Source of the DNA: Anaerolineales bacterium
Lineage (GTDB): Bacteria; Chloroflexota; Anaerolineae; Anaerolineales; Villigracilaceae
DNA: 64,000 bases
Assembly: GCA_015075275.1 (NCBI GenBank)
Contig: JABTUU010000002.1
Span: 434,001-498,000 of the forward strand
Direction: 5' to 3'
A program made the translations under genes and the position numbers. The notes under the pieces are model-generated. The model saw only the letters and a list, made by a program, of their open reading frames with translations, ran no database searches and was not told where the DNA came from. Below are positions 9,101-17,082 of this stretch, in pieces (positions within the stretch are counted from its first letter, which is position 1; every line of letters begins with the position of its first letter).

Positions 9101-12100
9101 GTTGTTGTTTTGCGCGCCGGTAGAACCGGGCGTCAGGGTGACAACCGCGCTGGACGCCGCGCCAGAGGCTGTGCCGACGCCGTTGTCGTTGTCGTCCGTG
9201 TTGGTGTTCGGGTTGCCGGTGTCGACGCTGTCGGCAGTGTCCACTGTGCTGATGTAGCCGGCAGGCGGCGTGACGCGCACAATGTAATTGCCTTGCGGCA
9301 AGCCGGAGAATAAGTACGTTCCGCCTGCGCCGGTTGTGACGCCGCCGTTCGCGTCGTCTGCCGTGCCGAAGACGCCGTCGGGACCGACTGGAATTTCAGT
9401 GACGCCATCCGCTGCAAACAATTGCACCGTCGCGCCGGGCAGCGCCGTATCCGTCCCGTCGTAGGTTCCGTTGTTGTTGGCGTCCACAAAGACTTGGTCG
9501 CCCAACGTCTGGCGGTAGAAGCCGAAGTCTACCGTGCGGTTGCTGAACGCATCGGGGGCTTCGCCGGCCGGGTTGGTCGGGTCGGCGTCTGTTTCACCGG
9601 TTGGCTCGCTGGCGCTGGGACCAAGCGTGACTGGCCCGCTAATGACTGCGCCGCTGAAGGAGCCAGAGGTCTGGCGCGTTCCGTTGTCGTCGCTGTCTAC
9701 GTCGCCGTTCGGCGCGGGAGCGGCAGATTCTAGTACGGTCCCCGTTCCATCGAGTGTCGTGCCGCTGCTCCAGTAGCCGTCCAGAGGTCCGCCGCTAAAT
9801 TGATTGGCGGGGATGACCACCACGTAATCGCCTTCAGGCAGGTTGTCAAAGCGGTAGTAGCCGCCGTTTGCGGTGACCTGCGAGGCAAGAACGGCGCCCG
9901 TCGGATTACCGGAGCCGTCGGCGGCGTACAGTTGCACCGTCACGCCGTCTGCGCCAACTTCCGTTCCGTCAAGCAGCGAGTTGTTATTCGTGTCGAACCA
10001 CACTCGGTTGCCTAGGCTGTAATAAGCAACGACGTCTAAAGTGTCATTGGTCGGGTCGTTATTGGTGATTCCGCCGTCAGAAGTGATCGCGCCGCCGGGA
10101 ATAATATTCAGGTAACTGCCGGGGCGCGTGCTGAGCACTTGGACAGTTATCACACAGGTATCGCCCGGATTACCCACTCCTGCCAAGCCGCCGCCGCTTA
10201 ATGTGATATTTTGATCGCCTGGGTTTGCAGTAAGCGTGCCGCCGCAAGTGTTCGTTGCGCTCGCAGGATTAGCGACTTCCAAGCCATCCGGTAAAGTACC
10301 GGGTAAACCGTCAGTCAATCCCATGTTGACGACCGGAATCGTGCTTGTGTTTTTGATGGTGATCGTCAGCGTGGACGGCTGGTTAATAGATACGCTGCTA
10401 GGATTGAATCCTTTTGTGACGCTTACGCCCGGCAGGTTAGTGAGCGAAGCCGCCGTGGGATCGGGGTTGGTCACTCCATTGAACGTAGTGACCGCTCCGG
10501 CGGGGATTGTATTTGTGCGATTCGCATTAACAGACATGACAACGCGCACGGTGAGCGTACAGGTTGAATTCGGCGGCAAGACTCCGCCGCTGAAAGAGAA
10601 GGCTGAATCGCCCGGGTTGCCGCTCAACGCGCCGCCGCAGGTCCCGGTGTTGAATACGACCGGGTCGGTAAGATGCATGCCGGGATCCATATTGTCGGTG
10701 AATGCAATGCCGGTCAGCGCCGTATTCGCATTGGGGTTGATCAGTTGAACGCTCATGACGGAAGAAGCGCCGCCGTACACCAGCACAGGGTTGAAGCCTT
10801 TGACGATGCCGATGCTCATGTTTTCAATGTAGAGGATCGCCGATGCGCTCGTTTTTGGTTGGATCGTAACGCCGGTATCCGCAACGGTAGCGCTAACGTT
10901 GGCAACCGGAATGTTATTAGTGTGCTGGCTCGGCGAGTTGGGACTGTTATCGTTACCGACGACGTCCACCGTGATGGTGCAAACGCCCGGCACATTGCCC
11001 ACCTGGGCGGGGACCGTGCCGTTGCTCAGGATAACTTGATTGCTGCCAGGGGTTGCCGTGACCGTTCCGACGCCGCAGGTCGTGGACGCGTTGGACGGCG
11101 CTGCGACACGGATGCCATTGTTCATGCTGCCGGGTAAGGTGTCCAGCAATGAGACGTTGGTCAGCATTGAATCGGTCGTATTTTCCAGAGTGATCGTCAT
11201 TACCGATCTTCCACCAGCCTGCACTCTCGTCGGATAAAACGCCTTGGAGACGTTTAGACTTGTGACGCGGATGTTTGCCGTAGTCGGGTCTGTATTCGTG
11301 CGTCCTTCGTTGGTGGTAATGGCGTTGGCGGGAATCGTGTTCGTGTATAGGCCGGGCGTCATCGAAGTGACCGAAACGTAAACGCTGCAACTTGCGCCTG
11401 CCGCAAGTACGTTCGCCGTGGTATTCGAGTAATGGATGGTATCTGAGCCGGCAACGGCGGTCAACGTCCCGCCTGGGCACGACTCGGACGGAGCAGGGGC
11501 AGGAGGCGAGGCAATAATCAGACCCGTCGGCAACGTGTCGGTGATGTCAATTGCGGAGATTGAAGTGTCTACCGGCGCGTAAATTTGAATCCGTAGGCGG
11601 CTGTGCTGTCCCGGTGAAATAGGATTCGTATCGAATGTTTTTACGATTCGCACCGGCGGAAGGTTGCTAGGATCAATAACCGTCAGGTCGGGGTTGGTGC
11701 TGAATACGGCGTGTCCCACGCCCTGGTTGGTAACAATCGTGTTAGCTGCGACGGCGTTGTCATACACGCCTGGGGTGACGCTGGTTACGTTGAATACAAT
11801 CGTGCAGTTTCCATTCGCGGGGATGGTTCCGCCCGTCAGGGTGACTGAATTGACCGTACTCGTCACCGTTCCGCTGCACTGGGCGGCGGCAGGGGTTCCG
11901 CTGACGGTAAGACTCGCTGGAAGCGTATCGGTGAACGTGACACCGGTCAGCGGGATGCTGGCGCGGTTGTGCAACGTGATAGTCACCTGGCTTGTTCCGC
12001 CGGTGTTAATAAAGGTTGGCGAGTACGCTTTGGTTCCGTATAAGGCTTGCTGAATAGTCAGGTTTGCCGTAGCAGGCAGGTAATTTGTAACCGGCTGGCC

Positions 12101-13396
12101 GGCTGTCAATGTATTAGCGGGGATCGTGTTTGTGCGGCTGCCGGAGGACGCCACGCTTGCGCGGACGGGGATAGTCAACACGCATGTGTTAGGAGTCGGG
12201 GGCATCAGACTGGCAGGGATGGTCCCGCCAGAGACATCAATCTGAGTATCGCCCACAATATGGTTGACGGTGAAGCCGCAGGTGTTGGTTATGGGCGCTG
12301 CGTCAATAGTCAGATTCGCCGGCAGACTGTCGGTGATCGCTACGCCGGTGTAGGGCGAACCGGTTGGGTTATAGAAAGTGATGGTGAGGTTGCTGACGTC
12401 GCCCGCGTCAATCGTTGACGGGGAAAAAGACTTGGCAATCGCCACCGGCTGAACGTTCAGGGGCGCCGAGGCGGGCGAGTTGTTAGTAACGCCTTGGTCG
12501 GTCTGAAGCGAGCCGGGTCCGCCGGGGCCGGCGGGAATCGTGTTCGTGTACGCTCCATGCGACCCGGTCGCATTGGTGACGTTAACGGAGACAATACAAT
12601 CCAAGGCTGGCGTGACTGTCGCGCCTGAAAGCGAGATCGTCGTTCCGCCCGGGGTCGCGGCTCCTGTGCCGGGTCCGCAGTTCGTTAAAGTTAATCCGTT
12701 GGGCGAAGCCACTACCAACCCAGTTGGCAACGTATCGGTGTAAGTCGCGCCGGTCAGGTTGTAATTCGCATCGTTATTATTGAGACGGATCGTCAGTACG
12801 CTGGTCTCGCCTACATAGATAGTGTTGGGCGTAAAACCCTTGCTGAGCGCAGGCGGAGAGACAGCGATGACTGTGATGGTGGCGCTGGCGGGCGTTAAGT
12901 TGGTAATGCTTACGGGCGTGCCGCCATCGTTTCCCTGCGAGGATAGATTATTAGCGAGGATCGTATTAATTAAGTTGCCGGGCGTTACAGAGGAAACGTT
13001 GATCTCCACATAACACTGACCTGGCGTAGCGCCCACTTGAGCGGGAACGGTCCCGTTCGCAAGAGACAGCGTGGTCGTGCCGGGAACGGCGGTCACATCG
13101 CCGACGCTGCCGCAGGTATTCACCACGTTCGCAGGGTTGGCGATAAACAAGCCCGGCTGAACGCCGTCAAGGTCGTCCGTCCAGCTAGCGTTCGTCAACG
13201 GAAAAGTGTTGGGATTGAAAACAGTCACCCGCAAAACGGACACGCCCCCGGCGGGAATTTGAAGCGGAGTAAACTGTTTATTGATTTCCGCCGGTATAGA
13301 CGCTGCATAGGCGGGCGTAGGCTGCAGGAAGGCGCCTACGATGAAGATAACGATCAAGCATAAGCGCGCGGCGAAGGTCAAGCGTGTTTTTATCAT
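6149..13396 (-). CDS. Giant secreted DUF11/SdrD-B repeat protein with C-terminal sortase domain
   Basis: A 2415-residue exported protein. The ATG at 13396 has GGAG 6 bp upstream and opens a clear signal peptide (MIKTRLTFAARLCL, hydrophobic core, cut after TPAYA). About residues 30-1120 hold some eight DUF11-like Ig repeats marked by K-x-F-x-P then G-x-x-S and TNTIPA. About 1126-1783 hold four SdrD-B-like Asp-rich modules (LGNRVWFDTNNN, LGDQVFVDANNNG) in two near-identical pairs. Further DUF11-type domains follow. LPATG is at residue 2234 (bases 6683-6697). The C-terminal sortase domain has catalytic His2314 (TGHVT), Cys2377 (LITCED) and an Arg in YAVRAVLLR. There is no C-terminal membrane anchor after the sortase. 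The likely role is a cell-surface or sheath adhesin. DUF11 proteins with attached sortase domains do occur in Chloroflexota (recalled, not checked). Confidence 0.88.
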   Translation of the reverse strand: MIKTRLTFAARLCLIVIFIVGAFLQPTPAYAASIPAEINKQFTPLQIPAGGVSVLRVTVFNPNTFPLTNASWTDDLDGVQPGLFIANPANVVNTCGSVGDVTAVPGTTTLSLANGTVPAQVGATPGQCYVEINVSSVTPGNLINTILANNLSSQGNDGGTPVSITNLTPASATITVIAVSPPALSKGFTPNTIYVGETSVLTIRLNNNDANYNLTGATYTDTLPTGLVVASPNGLTLTNCGPGTGAATPGGTTISLSGATVTPALDCIVSVNVTNATGSHGAYTNTIPAGPGGPGSLQTDQGVTNNSPASAPLNVQPVAIAKSFSPSTIDAGDVSNLTITFYNPTGSPYTGVAITDSLPANLTIDAAPITNTCGFTVNHIVGDTQIDVSGGTIPASLMPPTPNTCVLTIPVRASVASSGSRTNTIPANTLTAGQPVTNYLPATANLTIQQALYGTKAYSPTFINTGGTSQVTITLHNRASIPLTGVTFTDTLPASLTVSGTPAAAQCSGTVTSTVNSVTLTGGTIPANGNCTIVFNVTSVTPGVYDNAVAANTIVTNQGVGHAVFSTNPDLTVIDPSNLPPVRIVKTFDTNPISPGQHSRLRIQIYAPVDTSISAIDITDTLPTGLIIASPPAPAPSESCPGGTLTAVAGSDTIHYSNTTANVLAAGASCSVYVSVTSMTPGLYTNTIPANAITTNEGRTNTDPTTANIRVTSLNVSKAFYPTRVQAGGRSVMTITLENTTDSMLTNVSLLDTLPGSMNNGIRVAAPSNASTTCGVGTVTATPGSNQVILSNGTVPAQVGNVPGVCTITVDVVGNDNSPNSPSQHTNNIPVANVSATVADTGVTIQPKTSASAILYIENMSIGIVKGFNPVLVYGGASSVMSVQLINPNANTALTGIAFTDNMDPGMHLTDPVVFNTGTCGGALSGNPGDSAFSFSGGVLPPNSTCTLTVRVVMSVNANRTNTIPAGAVTTFNGVTNPDPTAASLTNLPGVSVTKGFNPSSVSINQPSTLTITIKNTSTIPVVNMGLTDGLPGTLPDGLEVANPASATNTCGGTLTANPGDQNITLSGGGLAGVGNPGDTCVITVQVLSTRPGSYLNIIPGGAITSDGGITNNDPTNDTLDVVAYYSLGNRVWFDTNNNSLLDGTEVGADGVTVQLYAADGSGNPTGAVLASQVTANGGYYRFDNLPEGDYVVVIPANQFSGGPLDGYWSSGTTLDGTGTVLESAAPAPNGDVDSDDNGTRQTSGSFSGAVISGPVTLGPSASEPTGETDADPTNPAGEAPDAFSNRTVDFGFYRQTLGDQVFVDANNNGTYDGTDTALPGATVQLFAADGVTEIPVGPDGVFGTADDANGGVTTGAGGTYLFSGLPQGNYIVRVTPPAGYISTVDTADSVDTGNPNTNTDDNDNGVGTASGAASSAVVTLTPGSTGAQNNNTVTNASGATANPTVDFGFITPIYSLGNRVWFDTNNNSLLDGTEVGADGVTVELYAADGSGNPTGSVLSSQVTANGGYYRFDNLPEGDYVVVIPANQFSGGALTGYWSSGTTLDGTGTVLEPAAPAPNGDVDSDDNGTRQTSGAFNGAVISGPVTLGPSASEPTGETDADPTNPAGEAPDAFSNRTVDFGFYRQTLGDQVFVDANNNGTYDGTDTALSGATVQLFAADGVTEIPVGPDGVFGTADDANGGVTTGAGGTYSFSGLPQGNYIVRVTPPAGYISTVDSADSVDTGNPNTNTDDNDNGVGTASGAASSAVVTLTPGSAGAQNNNTVTNASGATANPTVDFGFIATSLSITKDDGLTTVVPGSVITYTIIVTNNGTDRPSLTIVDDLPPEVTYQNASPVPTTVTPTTLTWAGISLNSGDSMTITVEVVVNSAAVGPIDNKATVTDDIIPTLTDDDNDIDTVATNNAKSITGATIDPTDPAAPAPPVLPRVLIGEIVTYQITLDVPANANMLNLTATDILDSGLAFVRCVSVNGGTLATNLPGGFTDACNDPTNPTVTAEPIGNTDPVNQGRRVTFNFGDISNPTASAQQLVVNYEVVVLDIAANVNGVGGLNNSVLWRWNGGSLAAAAPPLEIIEPDMSVGKDASPRILPLGFPVTFTIDVAHTAQSAVDAYDVTLTDVLPSNFAFLPGTIQTTGLAPTSTNYAPGTRTLTFFWDVFPLGQNASISFQATFVGPAPATNDTNLAWTSLPIDPQPNGQPQSLTPYNGFGNERWYDPLDATSVNNYGASASVTVDVPNALPATGFAPNQVTNLPEQPAAKAYADLGNTWLEIPALGLNLPTTGVPLTADGWDLTWLSNQVGYLAGTTFPGQVGTTALTGHVTLADGTAGPFRNLNRLYWGNQVVMHINGYRYVYEVRETRSVRPTDFSVFKNDGYTWLTLITCEDYNPRLDAYAYRYAVRAVLLRVEQDSAAPAPLRESGR
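8048..10021 (-). repeat. 987-bp tandem duplication inside the adhesin gene
   Basis: Two adjacent units, 9035-10021 and 8048-9034, each 329 codons. The encoded units differ at only about a dozen residues by my reading. Each unit is itself two SdrD-B-like modules (YSLGNRVW and LGDQVFVD types). Exact register and low divergence point to a recent in-frame tandem duplication. Confidence 0.92.
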
Positions 13397-13876
13397 ATCT
13401 TTCTCCGTCAATAAAACAAACATATATTTATAAGCGCGCTGAAACGCAATGAGCGCTGAACCTTTTAGTCTTGTTAACGGAAAATTAAAAAGTAAATGGC
13501 GACAATGAATGTTCTCTAAGGTTCGACTTCCTAAAACCGTCTCAGCCTGCACTGATATTGCAACAATTCTACTATGGATTTAATAGCCTTACAAGATTGT
13601 AGAGTGGAGGGGACGCGTCTAATATCGGGCGCATCAATAGATGCCGTTGCGAGGAGGGTCGAGACACGGCAGCGTCAAAATCCAACGAAGCGATTTCCTG
13701 GACTTAAGTCTCTCAACGATAAAATCCAAAATTTCTCGTCGCCTTGCTCCTCAAAACGAAAAGAAAAGGGTTTTACATACACATATTAAAGACGAGCGAT
13801 GCGAGTGGACCTAAGGGAGCGTATAATTTACTCCAAGCCGATTGAGAAGGATGTATTCAGTGACGGCGGCTGCATG
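13397..13876. other. Intergenic region upstream of the adhesin
   Basis: About 480 bp without a convincing gene. The first part is AT-rich and must contain the adhesin promoter and leader (GGAG before the ATG), but I cannot place a clear -35/-10 pair. A TATAAT lies on the plus strand at 13822-13827, 50 bp before the terminator, without a recognisable -35. A 71-codon open frame at 13574-13789 has no ribosome site or recognisable content. Confidence 0.5.
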
Positions 13877-13918
13877 ACAAACACAAAACGCCGCCTGAAC
13901 GCGGCGTTTTGTGTTTGT
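13877..13918. terminator. Bidirectional intrinsic terminator
   Basis: A perfect 18-bp stem (13877-13894 with 13901-13918) and a 6-base loop. The core is GCCGC/GCGGC with A/T-rich outer arms. It lies 10 bp past the stop of the leftward membrane-protein gene and would end that transcript. Confidence 0.88.
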
Positions 13919-13928
13919 AACCGAGAAT

Positions 13929-14648
13929 TTACCTTCGCGCAGATGAATTGAAGCCTTCGCGCGCTTGCGCCGACATACCGACCGGATGATATGTCGGCTC
14001 ATTGTACAGCGGCTGCGAGTAATTTGAAGACGCAGGCTTGGGAGCGGGGCGAGGGAAGGTCGCGTTTGTTTCACGCGTCGAAGCCTGGGACGGACGGTAG
14101 ACCGGCCGGCTGGAATATGACGCCGGACGCGTCTCGGCTAACGTAAAGATGCGTTCACCGGCAATCGAAAACGTGTTGATCAACAGCACGCGGATGATCA
14201 GCACCATCGCTGCCACAAAGACCGGCACAGCGGTGACCATGTTTTCATGTCCAACCAGAAACCCGCCCGCCGCGCTGTGCTGCCGCACGGCGACCGCCAC
14301 GCCCCACCAAGTCAGCGTGGAGTTGAAGCCCGCCGCAAGAAACCAAGCCGCGAACAAGTACCAGACTTCGGCAGGTTCGTCGCGTCCGGTTTCAGGAGTA
14401 AAGATGCGGGCGATGCCGGCGAAGTCAATGCCGCAGAAAGCGACGGCAAGCACGGTCGCCCACTGGAACGGACCGAAGGCAAGATCACCTAGAATATCGT
14501 GCAGGGCATAAGAGGTGCTGGAATAGTTGAAGATCTCAAACCCCAACAGGGCGCAGAGGATAATGCTGCCGAAGATCAACCCGCGCTTTTGCGCCGCGTT
14601 TTGAATGAGAGGGACGAGATTGAATTTGATGGACGAGGAACGGTTCAT
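13929..14648 (-). CDS. Polytopic membrane protein of unknown function with disordered tail
   Basis: A 239-residue protein. Four transmembrane helices are visible: GLIFGSIILCALLGFEIF, FQWATVLAVAFCGIDFAGI, VWYLFAAWFLAAGFNSTLTWW, and VPVFVAAMVLIIRVLLINTF. After about residue 165 the chain becomes a low-complexity Ser/Pro/Tyr/Arg tail, probably cytoplasmic or disordered. I recognise no family. The start has AGGAG 8 bp upstream. Its promoter contains a LexA-box-like palindrome (14706-14721), so expression may depend on DNA damage. It ends at a strong terminator and seems monocistronic. Confidence 0.7.
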   Translation of the reverse strand: MNRSSSIKFNLVPLIQNAAQKRGLIFGSIILCALLGFEIFNYSSTSYALHDILGDLAFGPFQWATVLAVAFCGIDFAGIARIFTPETGRDEPAEVWYLFAAWFLAAGFNSTLTWWGVAVAVRQHSAAGGFLVGHENMVTAVPVFVAAMVLIIRVLLINTFSIAGERIFTLAETRPASYSSRPVYRPSQASTRETNATFPRPAPKPASSNYSQPLYNEPTYHPVGMSAQAREGFNSSARR

Positions 14649-14701
14649 GAGAATCTCCTGCGGGATAAGCCGCTAACGAACTGAATGGGAACGACGCTGT
14701 T

Positions 14702-14730
14702 AATATAGAACATTTGTTCTAGTTTGTCAA
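14702..14730 (-). promoter_or_regulatory. Sigma-70 promoter with embedded LexA-box-like operator
   Basis: On the minus strand TTGACA (14725-14730), a 17-bp spacer, and TATATT (14702-14707) form a near-consensus promoter 53 bp upstream of the membrane-protein ATG at 14648. The spacer is filled by a perfect inverted repeat, TAGAACA-N2-TGTTCTA (14706-14721), that contains GAAC-N4-GTTC, the LexA box of Gram-positive type. Binding there would block RNA polymerase. Promoter is well supported; LexA as the binder is inferred. Confidence 0.75.
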
Positions 14731-14980
14731 GGTGGAGATTACACGGAGTCAGAATTTCAGACTCTTTTACATACGGATTTTATAGATCGGGCGGGCTTTT
14801 TCGTTTTCTGCGTCCGCGTTCTTCTGCGGCAAGTTTTGGCTTTAACCGCAGATGAACATGGGTCAACGCTGATTTCTGATGAAAATGAATTTGGAAATGC
14901 TTTTTTTATCCTTTTCATCTACGCTTATTTGCGACAAATTACATTTTAAGGGACGCTCTTGTAGACGCCAGGCTATCGAA
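14731..14980. other. Intergenic stretch, no gene seen
   Basis: About 250 bp between the promoter above and the SGNH lipoprotein stop. It contains fragments of the dispersed boilerplate type seen elsewhere in the window (ACGGAG, CTGCGTCCGCG, CTTTAACCGCAGATG) and an AT-rich stretch, but no gene or RNA I can support. Confidence 0.4.
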
Positions 14981-15925
14981 TTATTTTTCGGTCAAAGCGT
15001 TGTGAACCGCGTCGAGCGATTGGAGCGCGGTGAGGTTGCGCCAGGGCCACGCGTTTTTCATACGTTGCGGATCGTCAAAGAAGTTGCGCGCAAAAGTGAG
15101 ATGGAAACCGTCTGGGCTGAGTCCGTGACGAGGCAGAGGCTGAACCGCCGCCCAATAATTCCACATGGGGATTTCATATTCATACGCGATCTGCGCCACG
15201 GTCGCGTTGATCGAGTTGTCACCTTCGAGGTTGTCGGCTTTGGTGGCGATGATCGGCGCTGCGCCGAACTCGATGATGCGGTCCAACACTCTGCGCATGT
15301 ACTTGTCATATTCTTCGGCGGGCTTGTGCGACCACCACGTTTCCATGCTCACGAAAACGATCGAAGGACGCCACGTCCGCAATTCGCAATCGAGCGGCGA
15401 CTCATTTGCATTGCACGATTTCGGATCGGCGCGAAGAGGCGAGAGGACTGCCGCGGCGTTGAAGCCTCCTTTTACCGCGAGGCTGACGCGCGAGTAGGAG
15501 CCGTGATAATAATCAATCGTCGGCTGTAAATATGCATACTCGCTTCCCAAACTGAATTCACCGGGCGTGTCGAACACAGAAAGAAAATACGACGACACAT
15601 TCTGGCAATCGCCGATGATGGAAAAATGCGTGGGATCGTTGCCCGATTCGATCCCGCGTTGGTAGACTTCGCGCATGGATTCGCTCACGCCAGCGGGGAC
15701 GACCGGCATTTGCATCCACGCGTCTTTTTCAAGGGGCGGTTTGGGTGTGGCAGTGGCGGCGGGAGTCGTCGGGGAGGCGGCGATCGCCTGCGCGGGCGAG
15801 GCAGGCAGACCCGTCGGTTGAATCGCTTGGTCCGTCGCAGAAATTATTTGAGTGGGCGCATCCGATGGCGAACAGGACGCGAGTAGGAAGATAGTCAGAA
15901 AAATAAAAGAGAAGGTTCGTTTCAT
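14981..15925 (-). CDS. SGNH-fold lipoprotein with Cys in the GDS position
   Basis: A 314-residue lipoprotein. It has a signal sequence with lipobox LLAS-C18, then a Ser/Thr/Pro/Ala linker to about residue 65, then an SGNH/GDSL-like domain. Block I reads IIGDC (C107 where the catalytic Ser is expected) and block V reads PDGFHLT (D262, H265). The ATG at 15925 overlaps the upstream gene's stop codon as ATGA, so translation is coupled. It is the last gene of the MBOAT cassette and probably acts outside the membrane on an acylated polysaccharide. The Ser-to-Cys change could mean a thiol nucleophile or a non-catalytic binding role. Confidence 0.75.
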   Translation of the reverse strand: MKRTFSFIFLTIFLLASCSPSDAPTQIISATDQAIQPTGLPASPAQAIAASPTTPAATATPKPPLEKDAWMQMPVVPAGVSESMREVYQRGIESGNDPTHFSIIGDCQNVSSYFLSVFDTPGEFSLGSEYAYLQPTIDYYHGSYSRVSLAVKGGFNAAAVLSPLRADPKSCNANESPLDCELRTWRPSIVFVSMETWWSHKPAEEYDKYMRRVLDRIIEFGAAPIIATKADNLEGDNSINATVAQIAYEYEIPMWNYWAAVQPLPRHGLSPDGFHLTFARNFFDDPQRMKNAWPWRNLTALQSLDAVHNALTEK

Positions 15926-17028
15926 TTTGTTCCACAAGTTGTTTGAATTGCCGCGCCGACTTTTTCAGCAAGAAGCGATTCGCCAAAGGGCGTGAGATGC
16001 ACGCCGCTGTTGGTGAACTCATCCATCGGGACGAGATCCCACAGATCGAGATATGGGATGTTTTGTTGCGCTGTGTATTCGCTCAGCATGACGCGATACT
16101 CGTCGTACGCCCAGCGCGGATAGAAAAAATTATAACGGATGTCTGAGTTGACGCCATTACTGACGAGGATGGGTTCGTTGACGAGGACGATGGGAATATC
16201 GGTGGCGTGCAAGCCCGCGTCGAGGATGTCGAGCGAGAGTTGATCGCGCAACGGTTCGTTCTGCTTGATGTCATAAAAAGAATCGTCGGCGTCGAAATCG
16301 GTTTGCGCGCGTTCGTATGTCGCGGGGTAGAACTGGTCAATGCCCGTCGCGGACCATGGGACGCCGTAGAGTTGCAAGCGGATGAGGTTCGCAAGATTTT
16401 TTCTTTGTTGCATAAAAGTTTGATCCCATGTTGTTGGGTGATTGATGGCGGGATCGTCGGGGTCTAGAGGTAATTGGTACTTGGCAATTAGTTGTTTTAC
16501 GCGGTCGGGGCTGTTCGCTACGAGAGGGGCGCCGAATTGCTTTTCTTTCGGGAACGATTCGAGCGTGGTGAGCCAGACGATCATGTCGGGCTGATAGTTC
16601 AGCGCTTCGTCGAGGATCATCAATTCTTGGAGAAGAGAGATGTAGGGATAGCCGAGATTGTACGCGCGGACGTTTTTGTTGCACGCCGAAATATTCTGCA
16701 AGTTCAATTGTCCCGCGAGATTTTGTTCGGGCGTGAGCAATGTCCCCCACACGGACGAGTCGCCGATGAGAATGACGCGATATTCATCGTCCGCTTTGGG
16801 AGCGCCGACCAACACGTGAGCCGCGAACATCGCGTCGAGGTTGAAGAGGCTGAGGTTGTAGCCGCGCTGGTTTTCGCCGAAGGGAAAACGTTCGCGCCCG
16901 GGGAAGATTTTGTTGTATAAAGAAGATTTTCCAAAAGGAACATTGTTTGTGAGGATGAATAAGAAATTAAATATTACAAGAAGCAAGGTTGCTTTGAGTA
17001 AAACGGGGAGGAGGCGAGGGGAAGACAT
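15922..17028 (-). CDS. SGNH-type (AlgX/DltD-like) membrane-anchored protein of the MBOAT cassette
   Basis: A 368-residue protein with one N-terminal transmembrane anchor (about residues 8-26) and an SGNH domain outside. Block I is ILIGDSSVWG (Ser about residue 92), and the C-terminal block is NSGVHLTPFGESLLAEK, where the usual Asp three before His is not Asp. It resembles the acyltransferase partners of MBOAT proteins such as AlgX/AlgJ or DltD, which pass the acyl group to a polysaccharide. It lies 50 bp downstream of the MBOAT gene and overlaps the SGNH lipoprotein by 4 bp. Confidence 0.75.
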   Translation of the reverse strand: MSSPRLLPVLLKATLLLVIFNFLFILTNNVPFGKSSLYNKIFPGRERFPFGENQRGYNLSLFNLDAMFAAHVLVGAPKADDEYRVILIGDSSVWGTLLTPEQNLAGQLNLQNISACNKNVRAYNLGYPYISLLQELMILDEALNYQPDMIVWLTTLESFPKEKQFGAPLVANSPDRVKQLIAKYQLPLDPDDPAINHPTTWDQTFMQQRKNLANLIRLQLYGVPWSATGIDQFYPATYERAQTDFDADDSFYDIKQNEPLRDQLSLDILDAGLHATDIPIVLVNEPILVSNGVNSDIRYNFFYPRWAYDEYRVMLSEYTAQQNIPYLDLWDLVPMDEFTNSGVHLTPFGESLLAEKVGAAIQTTCGTK

Positions 17029-17039
17029 AGGAGCGAGTG

Positions 17040-17082
17040 AAAAGTGATCAGTAAGCAGTTATCAGTGAGCGGTGGTGGTTAG
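17040..17082. repeat. Dispersed repeat copy (with 19278-19321)
   Basis: Contains CAGTTATCAGTGAGCGGTGG preceded by AAAAGTGATCAGT. The same block recurs at 19278-19321. It lies between the MBOAT stop and the SGNH gene. Confidence 0.7.

Noticed and set aside
8048..10021. CRISPR array or direct-repeat RNA locus
   Set aside because: The repeats are 987 bp long, adjacent without spacers and fully protein-coding.
13574..13789. 71-codon frame upstream of the adhesin
   Set aside because: No ribosome site, no conserved-looking composition and no partner.
13822..13918. Small RNA between a plus-strand TATAAT and the terminator
   Set aside because: The -35 region is not recognisable and the terminator is explained by the leftward gene.
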